Part shown: positions 9,369-18,338 of the stretch, one piece after another
Numbering within the stretch: the stretch's first letter is position 1
Layout: the number at the start of each line of letters is the position of its first letter
DNA from: an uncultured Mucispirillum sp.
GTDB taxonomy: Bacteria > Chrysiogenota > Deferribacteres > Deferribacterales > Mucispirillaceae
Direction of reading: 5' to 3'
DNA length: 64,000 nucleotides
Assembly (NCBI GenBank): GCA_944324495.1
Contig: CALUWN010000004.1
Span: 86,022-150,021 of the forward strand
Made by a program: the position numbers and the translations under genes
The notes under the pieces: model-generated
Told to the model about the DNA's origin: nothing
Databases searched by the model: none
Seen by the model: the letters and a program-made list of their open reading frames with translations, nothing else

Positions 9369-10085
9369 ATGAATAAAATTTTAATAACCTTAAAAGAATA
9401 TATTATTGAACACAAAATATTCCTGGCACTTTTTATAGTGCTGGGAATACTTGCCTACAATTTCAGCAGTATAGATATTGCAGTTACCAACCTTTTCTAT
9501 AACGAAAATGGCTTTTATTTAGCAAATAATACTTTTGGTATAATTATATATAAAGGCGCATACTATGTAACCGTATTTGTTATTATTCTTTTGCTTATTA
9601 TGCTTCTTTTAAATGTAGTTAAAAAAGTGAACCCTTTTGGGTTAAATAGGAAAGCTATTATATTTTTAATTACAGTACTGGCACTTGCTCCCGGCATTGT
9701 AGTAAACAGTATATTAAAAGAACACGTTGGCAGACCTCGCCCTGTCCATATTGAACAGTATGGTGGAGATAAAATATTTCAAGCTCCTTTTGCTGTTTCA
9801 AACCAGTGTGAAAGTAACTGCTCTTTCGTATCAGGTCATGCTTCTTTTGCTTTTACTTTTATGGTACTAGGCTTATTTTTTAGAGGTACAAAAAGGAAAA
9901 TCGTGCTAAGCGGTACATTTTTATTTGGAGCACTTGTTGGTTTTGTAAGAATCTTTCAAGGAAGGCACTTTTTTTTCGATGTTGTATTTGCATTTTTCTT
10001 TACGTGGCTTATAATTACTCTTGTTTATAAGTTTTTCTATCCAAACGATGAACTTCCAGATACTATTGAAAAAAGCCACAGCTAA
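9369..10085 (+). CDS. PAP2-superfamily membrane phosphatase
   Basis: 238 residues with several membrane helices. The three PAP2 signature motifs are present: KEHVGRPRP near residue 117, SFVSGHASF near residue 152, and RIFQGRHFFFDV near residue 199. These give the catalytic histidines. Likely substrates are undecaprenyl pyrophosphate, phosphatidylglycerol phosphate or lipid A phosphates; the sequence does not choose among them. It follows leuB directly and ends within a hairpin that probably terminates the transcript. Confidence 0.85.
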   Translation: MNKILITLKEYIIEHKIFLALFIVLGILAYNFSSIDIAVTNLFYNENGFYLANNTFGIIIYKGAYYVTVFVIILLLIMLLLNVVKKVNPFGLNRKAIIFLITVLALAPGIVVNSILKEHVGRPRPVHIEQYGGDKIFQAPFAVSNQCESNCSFVSGHASFAFTFMVLGLFFRGTKRKIVLSGTFLFGALVGFVRIFQGRHFFFDVVFAFFFTWLIITLVYKFFYPNDELPDTIEKSHS

Positions 10086-10099
10086 TAAGCTGTGGCTTT
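10072..10099 (+). terminator. Hairpin at the end of the PAP2 gene
   Basis: AAAGCCACAGCT / AGCTGTGGCTTT form a perfect 12-bp stem around AATA. The arms overlap the stop codon. The following bases are only moderately T-rich, so termination may be partial. Confidence 0.6.
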
Positions 10100-10173
10100 A
10101 GACTATCAAAAAAGTTATTGATTATTTTAATCTTATAATAAGAAATATTATCTACATTACAAATTAATCTGTT

Positions 10174-10208
10174 TAACTAAACTTGGAGCGTGTATCCAAG
10201 TTTAGTTA
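10174..10208. other. Perfect 14-bp stem-loop in intergenic region
   Basis: TAACTAAACTTGGA and its exact reverse complement flank the loop GCGTGTA. There is no T-run on the plus side. It lies between the convergent PAP2 gene and the Asn/Asp-rich protein gene, so it may help termination on either strand; the role is not known. Confidence 0.5.
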
Positions 10209-10271
10209 CCAATAAGAGCCTAATAAAATGCGGCGAGTGAATTTTGCAATGTATTTTTTTGATAAGCAGTA

Positions 10272-10685
10272 TTACATAGTAACATCTGTTTCATTATCTG
10301 CAACATTATTTTCAATATTATTTACTTCACTATTAGTTGTATTATCATTTATTTCATCAGTTTCATCTGCATTATCTATAACAGCTGATGAATTATCACT
10401 TGGTGCAACTTCATCTTCTACTTCATTGTTTAATGATGTATTATTGTCTGATACATTATCATTACTATTTAAAACTGATAGATTTTCTATATTATTATCA
10501 GTCTGTTGTATAATATTATCACTTGTTTTATTATCATCTAAAATAGTTTGAATACCATTATTAATGGAAGTATCAACCTTATCTATTAACCCAAATCCGT
10601 TAACTTTATCAAATACGTAAGCACCAACTACTATTATTAAAAAAAATAATCCAAATACAATCATTGTAGATACTATATTTTTCAT
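10272..10685 (-). CDS. Single-pass membrane protein with Asn/Asp-rich tail
   Basis: 137 residues from ATG 10685, which has AGGAG eight bases upstream; a GTG at 10694 touches that SD and is unlikely. One hydrophobic helix (about residues 5-25, MIVFGLFFLIIVVGAYVF) is followed by a low-complexity tail very rich in Asn, Asp, Ser and Thr. No family was recognised. It starts 11 bp after proC on the same strand and so is the last gene of the long operon from 18182. A plus-strand frame over the same DNA is judged a shadow. Confidence 0.6.
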   Translation of the reverse strand: MKNIVSTMIVFGLFFLIIVVGAYVFDKVNGFGLIDKVDTSINNGIQTILDDNKTSDNIIQQTDNNIENLSVLNSNDNVSDNNTSLNNEVEDEVAPSDNSSAVIDNADETDEINDNTTNSEVNNIENNVADNETDVTM

Positions 10686-10696
10686 ACTTTTCACTC

Positions 10697-11494
10697 CTAT
10701 TTCTTTTTTGCAAATAATAATGTTTTTTCAAATGCTTTATATAATACTGATATTATAATACCTCTTAACCCTCTATTTTCCAGTTCTGCAACCCCTTCTA
10801 TTGTTGAACCAGCAGGTGATGTTACATTATCTTTTAATACAGCAGGGTGAATATTTGTTTCAAATACCATACTGCCTGCCCCTTCCACAGCTTTTGATGA
10901 AAGTTTTAATGCAAGCTCTCTAGATAAACCCATTTTCACTCCTGCATCACTCATTGCCTCTATTATCTGGTAAATATATGCTGGCGAACACCCTGTTAAT
11001 GATGAAACAGCATTCATTTTATCTTCATCTACAGCAGTAAATAAACCAAGACGAGAAAATACTTTCTCCACCAACTTCATATCATCATCATTAATATGTG
11101 TACCTTTAGTATAAGCTATAACACCTTTACAAACTTCAACAGGGGTATTTGGCATCATTCTTATAATTTTAAAATTACTATTGACATGCTCCATATCACA
11201 AACTGGTATCCCTGCTGCAACAGAAACTATAATTTTATCAGCCAATAGATTATTATATTCATTTAATACTTTATTGATGGCATAAGGCTTAACAGCAAGT
11301 AATACAACTTGGCTGTTTTTAATAACACTTATATTTTCATCAATTTTTACACCGTATTGATTTGATAATTCTTGTGCTTTTGCTAAATTGTGGTTTGAAA
11401 CAATAATTTCCTCACCATTTAATGAGCCAGATTTAGTAATACCAGCAATCATAGCTTTTGCCATATTGCCAGCCCCTATTACACCTAATACCAT
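10697..11494 (-). CDS. proC: Pyrroline-5-carboxylate reductase
   Basis: 265 residues, normal length. It reduces pyrroline-5-carboxylate to proline with NAD(P)H. The Rossmann motif GVIGAGNMAKAMIAG opens the protein. The C-terminal dimerisation domain carries LTGCSPAYIY and DNVTSPAGSTIEGVAELE, the ProC signature. Its ATG overlaps the stop of the upstream hydrolase gene by 1 bp, showing tight coupling. Confidence 0.93.
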   Translation of the reverse strand: MVLGVIGAGNMAKAMIAGITKSGSLNGEEIIVSNHNLAKAQELSNQYGVKIDENISVIKNSQVVLLAVKPYAINKVLNEYNNLLADKIIVSVAAGIPVCDMEHVNSNFKIIRMMPNTPVEVCKGVIAYTKGTHINDDDMKLVEKVFSRLGLFTAVDEDKMNAVSSLTGCSPAYIYQIIEAMSDAGVKMGLSRELALKLSSKAVEGAGSMVFETNIHPAVLKDNVTSPAGSTIEGVAELENRGLRGIIISVLYKAFEKTLLFAKKK

Positions 11495-12303
11495 TATTTT
11501 AATTTCTCCTTAATCCATAATGCAATGTCATTTATAATCTTAGTTGATTTTTCCTCTGTAAGAATATGTTTTACATCATATTTTTTATTATCATAAGTAA
11601 GTATTGTTTTATCCTCTGACTGCATAGATTCTACCACCTCTTTTGCTTTTTCTGGTGATATTAATATATCTTTATTTGATACAGCAAGTAAAACTGGTAT
11701 ATTTATATCTTTAGCAAATTTTGCAACTTCTTCCTGTAAAAGCTTCATTTGATAAAGAGGCTGCGTTGGAAAAACAGGATAATTAAATCTAATATCTTTT
11801 ATTTTTCTAGGAACGTATTTTATAAATTTTCTTATATAAGGTATTAAAAAAAAGCCCGGAATTCTTACTTTATACGCAGGAGCAAGCAATACTAAATAGT
11901 CCACCTTATTATATTTTGCAACAGTAGTTGCCAAAAGACCACCATTAGACTGCCCTACTACGCATATTTCACTACAAAAAGATGCAAGGCTGTTATACCC
12001 TAATTCAATACTTTTATACCACTGCATATAATTTGATTTTACAAAATCATCCACACTAGACATATGACCTGCTACACGAACAACATAAACACTGTAATCG
12101 TATTTTTCAAGCTCATATGCAAGTGGCAAAAGCTCATCAGGAGCAGCAGCAAAACCATGGATTAAAAGCACACCTTTATTAGAATGTTTTTTAAAATATG
12201 GTTTACAGCCTTCTATTACAGCACCATATTCTGCTGCAAGTTCTTCATCTTTCTTATATAATAGCTCAGCATCGCTATCAAGTTTATTAAAAGGTTCAAA
12301 CAT
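11494..12303 (-). CDS. Alpha/beta hydrolase (carboxylesterase or lipase-like)
   Basis: 269 residues from ATG 12303 with AAGGTG upstream. LLIHGFAAAPDELLPLA is the oxyanion-hole region and VVGQSNGGLL the nucleophile elbow with the catalytic Ser. The acid is likely in SNKDILISP and the His in VKHILTEE near the C-terminus. It resembles Est30/monoglyceride lipase-type esterases. The physiological ester is unknown. It is flanked by an MBL hydrolase and proC in one operon. Confidence 0.8.
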   Translation of the reverse strand: MFEPFNKLDSDAELLYKKDEELAAEYGAVIEGCKPYFKKHSNKGVLLIHGFAAAPDELLPLAYELEKYDYSVYVVRVAGHMSSVDDFVKSNYMQWYKSIELGYNSLASFCSEICVVGQSNGGLLATTVAKYNKVDYLVLLAPAYKVRIPGFFLIPYIRKFIKYVPRKIKDIRFNYPVFPTQPLYQMKLLQEEVAKFAKDINIPVLLAVSNKDILISPEKAKEVVESMQSEDKTILTYDNKKYDVKHILTEEKSTKIINDIALWIKEKLK

Positions 12304-12308
12304 AAATA

Positions 12309-13307
12309 TCACCTTATAAGTTCGTTTTTAACTAATCTGGATAAATCCAAATCATCATAAAGTTCTTTAAAAAATATATCTCTACACCTGTCATATTTTG
12401 GTGCAAAATGCCCAAAAGATACATACTCTGAGCCTGACTGCCTGTATATCTCTTTTGCAAGCCCTATAGATAAATGATTTTTTTCTATGGAATGAATAAT
12501 ATCATTTCCCATAAATACTGCTTCTATTAAAAGCAAAAAGCTATTTTTTGCTAAAGCTACTGCTTTCTTATAGTTTTCATAACTTGGTGCAATATCTGTT
12601 ATATATGTAATATCCTGAGCTGCAGGATATTCAACAACCATATCTTTTAATTCATTAATATAATACTTCTTTTTACCAGAAACAGTATCAACTTCTAATA
12701 AATCATTATCACTTTTATTTACCACTGCTTCTTTTAAATCTTTTGCCCAAATTCCATGTTTTAAGCCATATTCAGCCATTTTATCTTTATTAAAAGAAAT
12801 TCTTTCTGGCTCTTTTAATCTGTATCCTATGGAAGTTATACCATGGTCAAAAAATTCATATTGTAATGAAAAGCCATCATCAAGTACGATTTTATCTATA
12901 CTGCATACTTCTTCTTCAAAGCCATTTTTTGCAGAAAACAAAGCAGCCTTTATACCATTTCTACCAAGCTCTACTGCTTTAAATATAACATCATAATCAC
13001 GAATTAAATTCCATGTATAACTGGAAAGCTTTCCTTTTACATTGTTAATAAAACCATCTGGACCAAAAAATGTAAATGTATTACCAGAAAGAAGGCTTGT
13101 ACGTAAAAACCTGTCAAACCCATTAAAATGGTCTATATGAGTATGGCTTATAAATACATAAGAAATATCATTAAGTTCAGAATTTTCAATATTTCCAAGC
13201 CTGCCACAGTCAAATAAAACAGCTTTTTTCATATATACATTACGTACAAATACACCGCTGTCATCAAATGGAGAATTTACCCGTCTAATATAATAATTTG
13301 ATTTCAT
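12309..13307 (-). CDS. Metallo-beta-lactamase-fold hydrolase, RNase Z-like
   Basis: 332 residues. HTHIDHFNG near residue 55 is the HxHxDH metal motif, and a later YITDIAP and GHFAPKY provide further candidate ligands. The overall layout is nearer to RNase Z/phosphodiesterase-type MBL proteins than to glyoxalase II. The start ATG shares ATGA with the stop of the APH/ATPase gene. The substrate is unknown. Confidence 0.75.
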   Translation of the reverse strand: MKSNYYIRRVNSPFDDSGVFVRNVYMKKAVLFDCGRLGNIENSELNDISYVFISHTHIDHFNGFDRFLRTSLLSGNTFTFFGPDGFINNVKGKLSSYTWNLIRDYDVIFKAVELGRNGIKAALFSAKNGFEEEVCSIDKIVLDDGFSLQYEFFDHGITSIGYRLKEPERISFNKDKMAEYGLKHGIWAKDLKEAVVNKSDNDLLEVDTVSGKKKYYINELKDMVVEYPAAQDITYITDIAPSYENYKKAVALAKNSFLLLIEAVFMGNDIIHSIEKNHLSIGLAKEIYRQSGSEYVSFGHFAPKYDRCRDIFFKELYDDLDLSRLVKNELIR

Positions 13308-14848
13308 TTTGTTAAATATTTATATATTGTTTTTACATTATCAGCAACACTGCCAGTTGTAATAATTTGTAAATCATAGGCTGGCATAGATGCACAACTT
13401 CTTTGTTTTTCTGCTATTTCCACCCTGCCATCTGTTACTGTTGTTTTATTTTCTCTTTTTAAAAGACGTTTATTTATTTCATCCTGCGGTGCATCAAAAT
13501 TAATAAATGTAATATGCCCCACATTATGTTTTTTGTATTCCTGTAAATATTTATCTTTAGTAAAAGAAGCATCAACAATGGATAATCTGCCAACTTTATG
13601 TTTTTCTTCAACATATTCACCAAGTTTATTATATAAAACAAGTGAATTTTCTTCTGTATATATGCCAGTACCCCAGTCTATATACTGCCTGTCATCTTTT
13701 GAAAGCCCAGCTAATTCTTTTCTAATTACATCTGATACAAACAATGCAGCAGGATATTGGCAGGCAAAAGCATTTGCATTTTTTGACTTACCAGTTCCCA
13801 TAAGCCCATAAAATACTAGATTTTCCCTGCCCATAGATTTTGCATAAATTGCAGACATTCCAATAAGTTTATTTATTTCATCTACTTTTTGCTGATAAAG
13901 CTCCCAACTTTCGTCTTTTGAAGTAACTAAAAAACATGTAACTTTAGCCCTTACATAAGCTAAATAACATCTATAATAATTGATTAATTTTAAACTTTCT
14001 TCATCATTAAAAACACTTAAAAAACCTTTTAAAAAAGCATCAGACAAATCTATTCTACCCATACTGTCTAATTCCATGGATAAAAACGATGCTTCTGATA
14101 TTACATCATTAAACCTAAAACGCCTGTTAAATTCAATACAGTCAATTAAACCAACAGTATTATCATCATTAAAATAAATATGTTCTAATCGTAAATCACC
14201 ATGACCGTTTTTTACATAACTATTTTCTGCACGTTTAATAAAAACTTCTTTATTCTCTTCAAGAAATTTGAGTGTTTGTTTTTGGATATAATCATAGCTT
14301 TGTTCATCTATAAATTTTGAAACATAAGGTTTTGTCTGTGAAAAATTTTCTTCTGCATTATACCTTACAACATGATAATTGCTTTCAAAATCTTCGTCTT
14401 TTGGGGCTGGTTCTAAATTTTTTAAAAGAGTTGCTGTCTCTCTACCGATTTTTTCCATATCATTTGCATAAATAAGCCCATGCTCTATACGATTTTGCAG
14501 GAAATCCTCATCTTTTATACGCTTCATTTTCAAAACATATTCCAGTGCTGTTAGAGAGCTTTCAACAGGCACAAGTGCAAAATCTTTTTCATTTTTTCTA
14601 ACCAGCTTTAAAGCTTCTAAGTATACGCCTTTAGAAAATCTGTCATTTAAATCTTTTTCTAAAATAGTATACATTTTTCTACTTTTAGCAAGTTTATAAT
14701 CTAAAAAACCTAAATCAACTGGTTTCTTTATTTTATACACATATTCATCGCCTATGATTGCATATGAAATATGTGTTTCTTTAACTATTTTTGCACCTGT
14801 AATATTTTGAACAATAATAACAGATGATGGATATTCCTGTTTACTCAT
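13304..14848 (-). CDS. APH-like kinase fused to P-loop ATPase (COG2187/COG0645 type)
   Basis: 514 residues in two parts. Residues 1-320 resemble an aminoglycoside phosphotransferase/choline kinase fold, with HGDLRLEH as the catalytic loop and GLIDCIEFN as the metal-binding segment. Residues about 340-514 form a P-loop kinase with YGLMGTGKSKNANA as Walker A. The same fusion is widespread in bacteria, but its substrate is not established. No resistance role should be assumed. It lies between the LPP20 genes and the MBL gene in one operon. Confidence 0.8.
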   Translation of the reverse strand: MSKQEYPSSVIIVQNITGAKIVKETHISYAIIGDEYVYKIKKPVDLGFLDYKLAKSRKMYTILEKDLNDRFSKGVYLEALKLVRKNEKDFALVPVESSLTALEYVLKMKRIKDEDFLQNRIEHGLIYANDMEKIGRETATLLKNLEPAPKDEDFESNYHVVRYNAEENFSQTKPYVSKFIDEQSYDYIQKQTLKFLEENKEVFIKRAENSYVKNGHGDLRLEHIYFNDDNTVGLIDCIEFNRRFRFNDVISEASFLSMELDSMGRIDLSDAFLKGFLSVFNDEESLKLINYYRCYLAYVRAKVTCFLVTSKDESWELYQQKVDEINKLIGMSAIYAKSMGRENLVFYGLMGTGKSKNANAFACQYPAALFVSDVIRKELAGLSKDDRQYIDWGTGIYTEENSLVLYNKLGEYVEEKHKVGRLSIVDASFTKDKYLQEYKKHNVGHITFINFDAPQDEINKRLLKRENKTTVTDGRVEIAEKQRSCASMPAYDLQIITTGSVADNVKTIYKYLTK

Positions 14849-14867
14849 AATGTTTACCTTTTATAAT

Positions 14868-15272
14868 TTATTTAGTACAAAGGAGTATATAGTAAACTCC
14901 CCCTGTTTCATCATAATAATCTGCTGCTTCTTCTGCATCATCAATCACAGAATTTGAGAACTGACGAGACTGAGAAGAAATATTTTGTGAACTATCTAAA
15001 ACATTACCATTATACGTTGTGGTATTTTTTTCAATATCCAGCTTATTACTAACTTTTACTTCCTGCATTTTAGATAACTCTGCCATAGCATTTATTCTTG
15101 CAATTTTTTTCTGTAATGCTTTATTATCGCCAGTTGCAGAGCCAACAGCACATACATCAAAACCATCTGCAGCAGGATTTAAAATCCATTCTGGTAATAT
15201 TTCACCATACGATACTTTTGTCACTGATAAGAATATAATATTTATAAAAAAAAATAAATAAATATTTTTCAT
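14868..15272 (-). CDS. Secreted LPP20-like protein
   Basis: 134 residues with a signal peptide (about residues 1-23, ending VSYG) but no lipobox cysteine, so it is probably periplasmic. The core LPEWILNPAADGFDVCAVGSA, followed by RINAMAELSKMQEVKVSN, is the LPP20/FlgP-type pattern, shared with the next two upstream genes. LPP20-family proteins include the flagellar FlgP of Vibrio and Campylobacter. Its role here is inferred from neighbours only. Confidence 0.65.
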   Translation of the reverse strand: MKNIYLFFFINIIFLSVTKVSYGEILPEWILNPAADGFDVCAVGSATGDNKALQKKIARINAMAELSKMQEVKVSNKLDIEKNTTTYNGNVLDSSQNISSQSRQFSNSVIDDAEEAADYYDETGGVYYILLCTK

Positions 15273-15296
15273 TATTTTGCTCCAAAATAAATATTT

Positions 15297-15752
15297 TTAT
15301 TCAGCAATCATATAAACATACATTACTTTAGTAACTGGATGAATCCATATTTCTTTAATATAGGCTTGAACATTATTATTTGATTTAAAGGTTGATACAG
15401 AATTAACTTTTGTATCATTATATTTAGTTTGATTGGAAGCACTGGAAGAAACAACCATGACAGAATCAACTGATACACCTTTTTGCCTTGCGATTTCTTC
15501 TAATGCTCTTTTTGACGCAAGCTTACGCTGTCCACTAATACCATCAACATGAGCAGCACAGTAACCAACTCCCCCAATAACACCATTTTTTGAAGGGTTT
15601 AGTATCCACTCTGGCATCGATACATTATTACTTATACTAGCACTTTTCCCATTATGGATAGACAAACATCCTGAACACATAGTAACAAACAATAAAAGTA
15701 TAAATAAATGGGAGAAAGATTTTATCTTTCTCCCTGTATTTCTAATATCCAT
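15297..15752 (-). CDS. LPP20-family lipoprotein
   Basis: 151 residues. A signal sequence ends in a candidate lipobox (MCSGC, about residues 26-30). MPEWILNPSKNGVIGGVG and the following SKRALEEIARQKGVSVDS match the LPP20 pattern seen in both neighbours, so the three genes are paralogues. Its start overlaps the upstream LPP20 gene by 11 bp. Confidence 0.7.
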   Translation of the reverse strand: MDIRNTGRKIKSFSHLFILLLFVTMCSGCLSIHNGKSASISNNVSMPEWILNPSKNGVIGGVGYCAAHVDGISGQRKLASKRALEEIARQKGVSVDSVMVVSSSASNQTKYNDTKVNSVSTFKSNNNVQAYIKEIWIHPVTKVMYVYMIAE

Positions 15753-16341
15753 CTAACTGATTGTTTGGCGTATTCATTACTTTATCTATTTCTTTATCCA
15801 TTTCTTTTAAAGCATCTTTTGCTTGGATTTGCTGCCAAACTGCCTGTTCGTTACGATAGCTTGATGTAATCTGATTTTTAATATCTTCTTTAATTCCCGG
15901 AGCATCAGCCACTACAAGAACAAAAAGTTCATTACATTCTGATGAAATCCACTGTTCTTTTGATTTAGAACCAGTTATAGTTTGGTTTGCTAACTGACGA
16001 GATACACTTGAAGATACTTTATCTACAGTTTGAGAGTCACCTACACCTGTAGTTTGAGTAAAATTCTTAACCATGTTAGAAACTTTTAGCTCTAAAATAC
16101 GTGCAATTTCATCTCTACCATTTGCCATTGCTTCATTTCTTGCAAAAGAAAGACCAGCATTACCTATCTGAGCACTGCCAACAGCAGAAAGACCGCCTTC
16201 AGCACCACCATTTAACACCCATGCTGGAGCACCTTCATAGCATTTACTAATTTTTGCAGCTGAAACACCAGAGCCTTTAGAAGTACAACCAGCCACAGCA
16301 AAAGCCATTACTACTAAAACAATTAAAAAGGTTTTTTTCAT
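15742..16341 (-). CDS. LPP20-family lipoprotein, long form
   Basis: 199 residues. The signal peptide ends in an AVAGC lipobox near residue 19. APAWVLNGGAEGGLSAVGSA and the helix NGRDEIARILELKVSNMV are the LPP20 core; an extra helical tail of about 50 residues follows. A GGAGG SD precedes ATG 16341. It is the first of three LPP20 paralogues downstream of a FlgT-like gene. Confidence 0.75.
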   Translation of the reverse strand: MKKTFLIVLVVMAFAVAGCTSKGSGVSAAKISKCYEGAPAWVLNGGAEGGLSAVGSAQIGNAGLSFARNEAMANGRDEIARILELKVSNMVKNFTQTTGVGDSQTVDKVSSSVSRQLANQTITGSKSKEQWISSECNELFVLVVADAPGIKEDIKNQITSSYRNEQAVWQQIQAKDALKEMDKEIDKVMNTPNNQLDGY

Positions 16342-16393
16342 GTAATACCTCCACTAGATATAAATATAACTAATTTTTTGTTATATGCAACCT

Positions 16394-17500
16394 TTATTTT
16401 CTAATGATTAACTCATTATCATTTAACTTTACAACTCTATATTTATTTTCTCTTTCCAAAAACATACCCAGATATAGTGCTTTTTCTGGATAATTTACAG
16501 CCAGTGATGTATTATTTAACTCTTTCACACCCAGCACAAATGGAATATGTTTTAATTCATTTCGTAGCTCGTTTAAATCATCAATATTTGTATTGCTGCC
16601 AGTTAAAACAACACGTATATATTTTTTATCACTATCTAATAATGACTCAGACACCTGAGAAACCATTTGCATTGCACCAGTTTCTGAAATATTTTTATAT
16701 GCCCTGGTTGCAGCATCATCCATGGATACACCTTGGCCTCTACCAGAAAGAGTATCACCTTTTATAACTTTCAAATCATTATCTAATAATTTCCACGTAA
16801 GTTCAGCAGATACCATTTGTATATTAAATTTACCATAACCAGTATTGCTTCCTTTATCTAATATAAACAAACTACCAAGCAAAATGTTCTGACATTTATA
16901 ATTTTTTAACATATTTGCTAAAATTGTTTTATCATTATTTTTTATAGCCGCTAGAAAATCTTTAGTATTAATCTTATTATAGTCAACTTCTACAACATCA
17001 AAACCATTTTCATTTAATAAAGAAATAGTTTTTAATGTATAGCTGTTATTAAAATCAACTCTATTATCTGGTATAACACCAGCTATTAATACGCATATCT
17101 GCTTATTACCAGATGCAACTTTTTCATCTTTTACTTTATCTATAACAGTTGCTTCTATTTTTACATAATATTTATCGCCTGCTACTTTTTCCTCTATTAC
17201 TTTATAAGATGAAACTGTCGCAGATAATTCTGTCTTTATTGCTTCATCAATTATTTTTGAATTATTTATAATAGTATCAACTTTAACATTAGCAGCACTT
17301 TCACCTTCAACTGCTGCCCACTTTGCCCTAATTAGTGCCATAGATTTAGCTGTTTTAATATCATTATCTTTAATAACAGCTTCACCTTCACCTACTACTG
17401 TACTAGCAAAAATTATACCATTATTACTTAAAACAAATAATATTACAGCTAATAATATACCAAATTTAGTATTGGAAAATAGCTTATTTATTAATTTCAA
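16394..17500 (-). CDS. FlgT-like flagellar assembly protein
   Basis: 368 residues with an N-terminal signal (ends near IIFAS, residue 33). The start appears to be TTG 17500 with GGAG upstream. The N-terminal domain VVGEGEAVIKDNDIKTAK, then VKVDTIINNSKIID and KYYVKIEATVIDKV, fits the FlgT N-terminal domain pattern. FlgT in Vibrio is periplasmic and builds the H ring around the flagellar basal body. The rest of the protein (residues 130-368) is not strongly diagnostic. It overlaps the uracil-DNA glycosylase gene by 17 bp and precedes three LPP20 genes. Confidence 0.6.
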   Translation of the reverse strand: MKLINKLFSNTKFGILLAVILFVLSNNGIIFASTVVGEGEAVIKDNDIKTAKSMALIRAKWAAVEGESAANVKVDTIINNSKIIDEAIKTELSATVSSYKVIEEKVAGDKYYVKIEATVIDKVKDEKVASGNKQICVLIAGVIPDNRVDFNNSYTLKTISLLNENGFDVVEVDYNKINTKDFLAAIKNNDKTILANMLKNYKCQNILLGSLFILDKGSNTGYGKFNIQMVSAELTWKLLDNDLKVIKGDTLSGRGQGVSMDDAATRAYKNISETGAMQMVSQVSESLLDSDKKYIRVVLTGSNTNIDDLNELRNELKHIPFVLGVKELNNTSLAVNYPEKALYLGMFLERENKYRVVKLNDNELIIRK

Positions 17501-18182
17501 GACCTAACTCCACCATCACTTTTTGTAAGTCCTTCCATGCATCTGCTTTTTTTGATGGATTTCTTAAAAGATAAGCAGGATGAAACGTTGGTAAAACTTT
17601 ATACCCATAAAAATCCTGCCAAGTACCCCTTAATTTACTTATACCTAGCTTTACTTTACCTTCAGGCTGCAATAAAAAATTTAATGAAACAGAGCCTAAG
17701 CAAACAATTACTTCTGGATTAATGATTTGAATCTGGCTTCTAAGGTAACCTATACAGGCTTGAGCTTCTTCCATTAAAGGGTCTCTGTTTTCTGGTGGTC
17801 TGCACTTTACAATATTTGCAATAAATACATCTTTCCTAGATATTCCCATGGCTTCAATCATTTTCGTAAGTAATTGACCACTTCTGCCAACAAAAGGAAG
17901 CCCTTGATTATCCTCTTCTGCTCCCGGCCCTTCCCCAATAAACATTAACCTAGCTTCAGGGTTGCCATCACCAAAAACTATATTTTTCCTAGTAGAAGCA
18001 AGACCACATTTATTACAATTTTTAAAACTTTCTCTTAATTCTTGAAGCTGTATTTCTTTTGAATTTGGGCTACTAATACTATTATTATTTATACTAATTT
18101 TACTGCCTGTTGTACTTTCAGATTTCATAATATCATCTATACCAAATAAAAGAGCTCTAGGGTTATTGAAAAAAGAACTCAT
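17484..18182 (-). CDS. Uracil-DNA glycosylase, family 4 (4Fe-4S)
   Basis: 232 residues. Residues about 50-232 form the UDG domain: CNKCGLASTR starts the cysteine cluster, FIGEGPGAEEDNQGLPFVG is motif A, IVKCRPPENRDP gives more cysteines, and TFHPAYLLRNP is motif B. The first 50 residues are low-complexity and may be a linker. It excises uracil from DNA. AGGAGA lies before ATG 18182. It opens the long minus-strand operon and is divergent from the FmdE gene. Confidence 0.9.
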   Translation of the reverse strand: MSSFFNNPRALLFGIDDIMKSESTTGSKISINNNSISSPNSKEIQLQELRESFKNCNKCGLASTRKNIVFGDGNPEARLMFIGEGPGAEEDNQGLPFVGRSGQLLTKMIEAMGISRKDVFIANIVKCRPPENRDPLMEEAQACIGYLRSQIQIINPEVIVCLGSVSLNFLLQPEGKVKLGISKLRGTWQDFYGYKVLPTFHPAYLLRNPSKKADAWKDLQKVMVELGLEINK

Positions 18183-18261
18183 AACTGATATCTCCTAAAT
18201 ATTCATAATATCTTATATACTAATACATTAACTTTTTCAAGTTAAATTATGCTTTATTAGC

Positions 18262-18290
18262 TTGACAAAAATATAAATTAGTTTTATTAG
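18262..18290 (+). promoter_or_regulatory. Sigma-70-type promoter of FmdE/ABC operon
   Basis: TTGACA at 18262-18267, a 17-bp gap and TATTAG at 18285-18290. It gives a leader of about 40 bp before ATG 18339, which has a GGGGG SD. I looked for a riboswitch in this short leader and saw none. Confidence 0.5.
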
Positions 18291-18338
18291 TAACACATAT
18301 ATAAATCATCGTGCTACGAGCATTAAAGGGGGTATTAA

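Noticed and set aside
10228..10551. Plus-strand frame of 107 codons opposite the Asn/Asp-rich gene
   Set aside because: It is the complement of the low-complexity minus-strand gene, has no Shine-Dalgarno, and the minus gene is in the proC operon with a good SD.
13304..14848. Aminoglycoside resistance gene
   Set aside because: The APH-like domain is fused to a P-loop ATPase in the widespread COG2187/COG0645 form, which is a housekeeping-type protein without known drug activity.
18183..18338. Riboswitch (for example cobalamin) before the FmdE/ABC operon
   Set aside because: The leader after the promoter is only about 40 bp and shows no conserved box or large fold.
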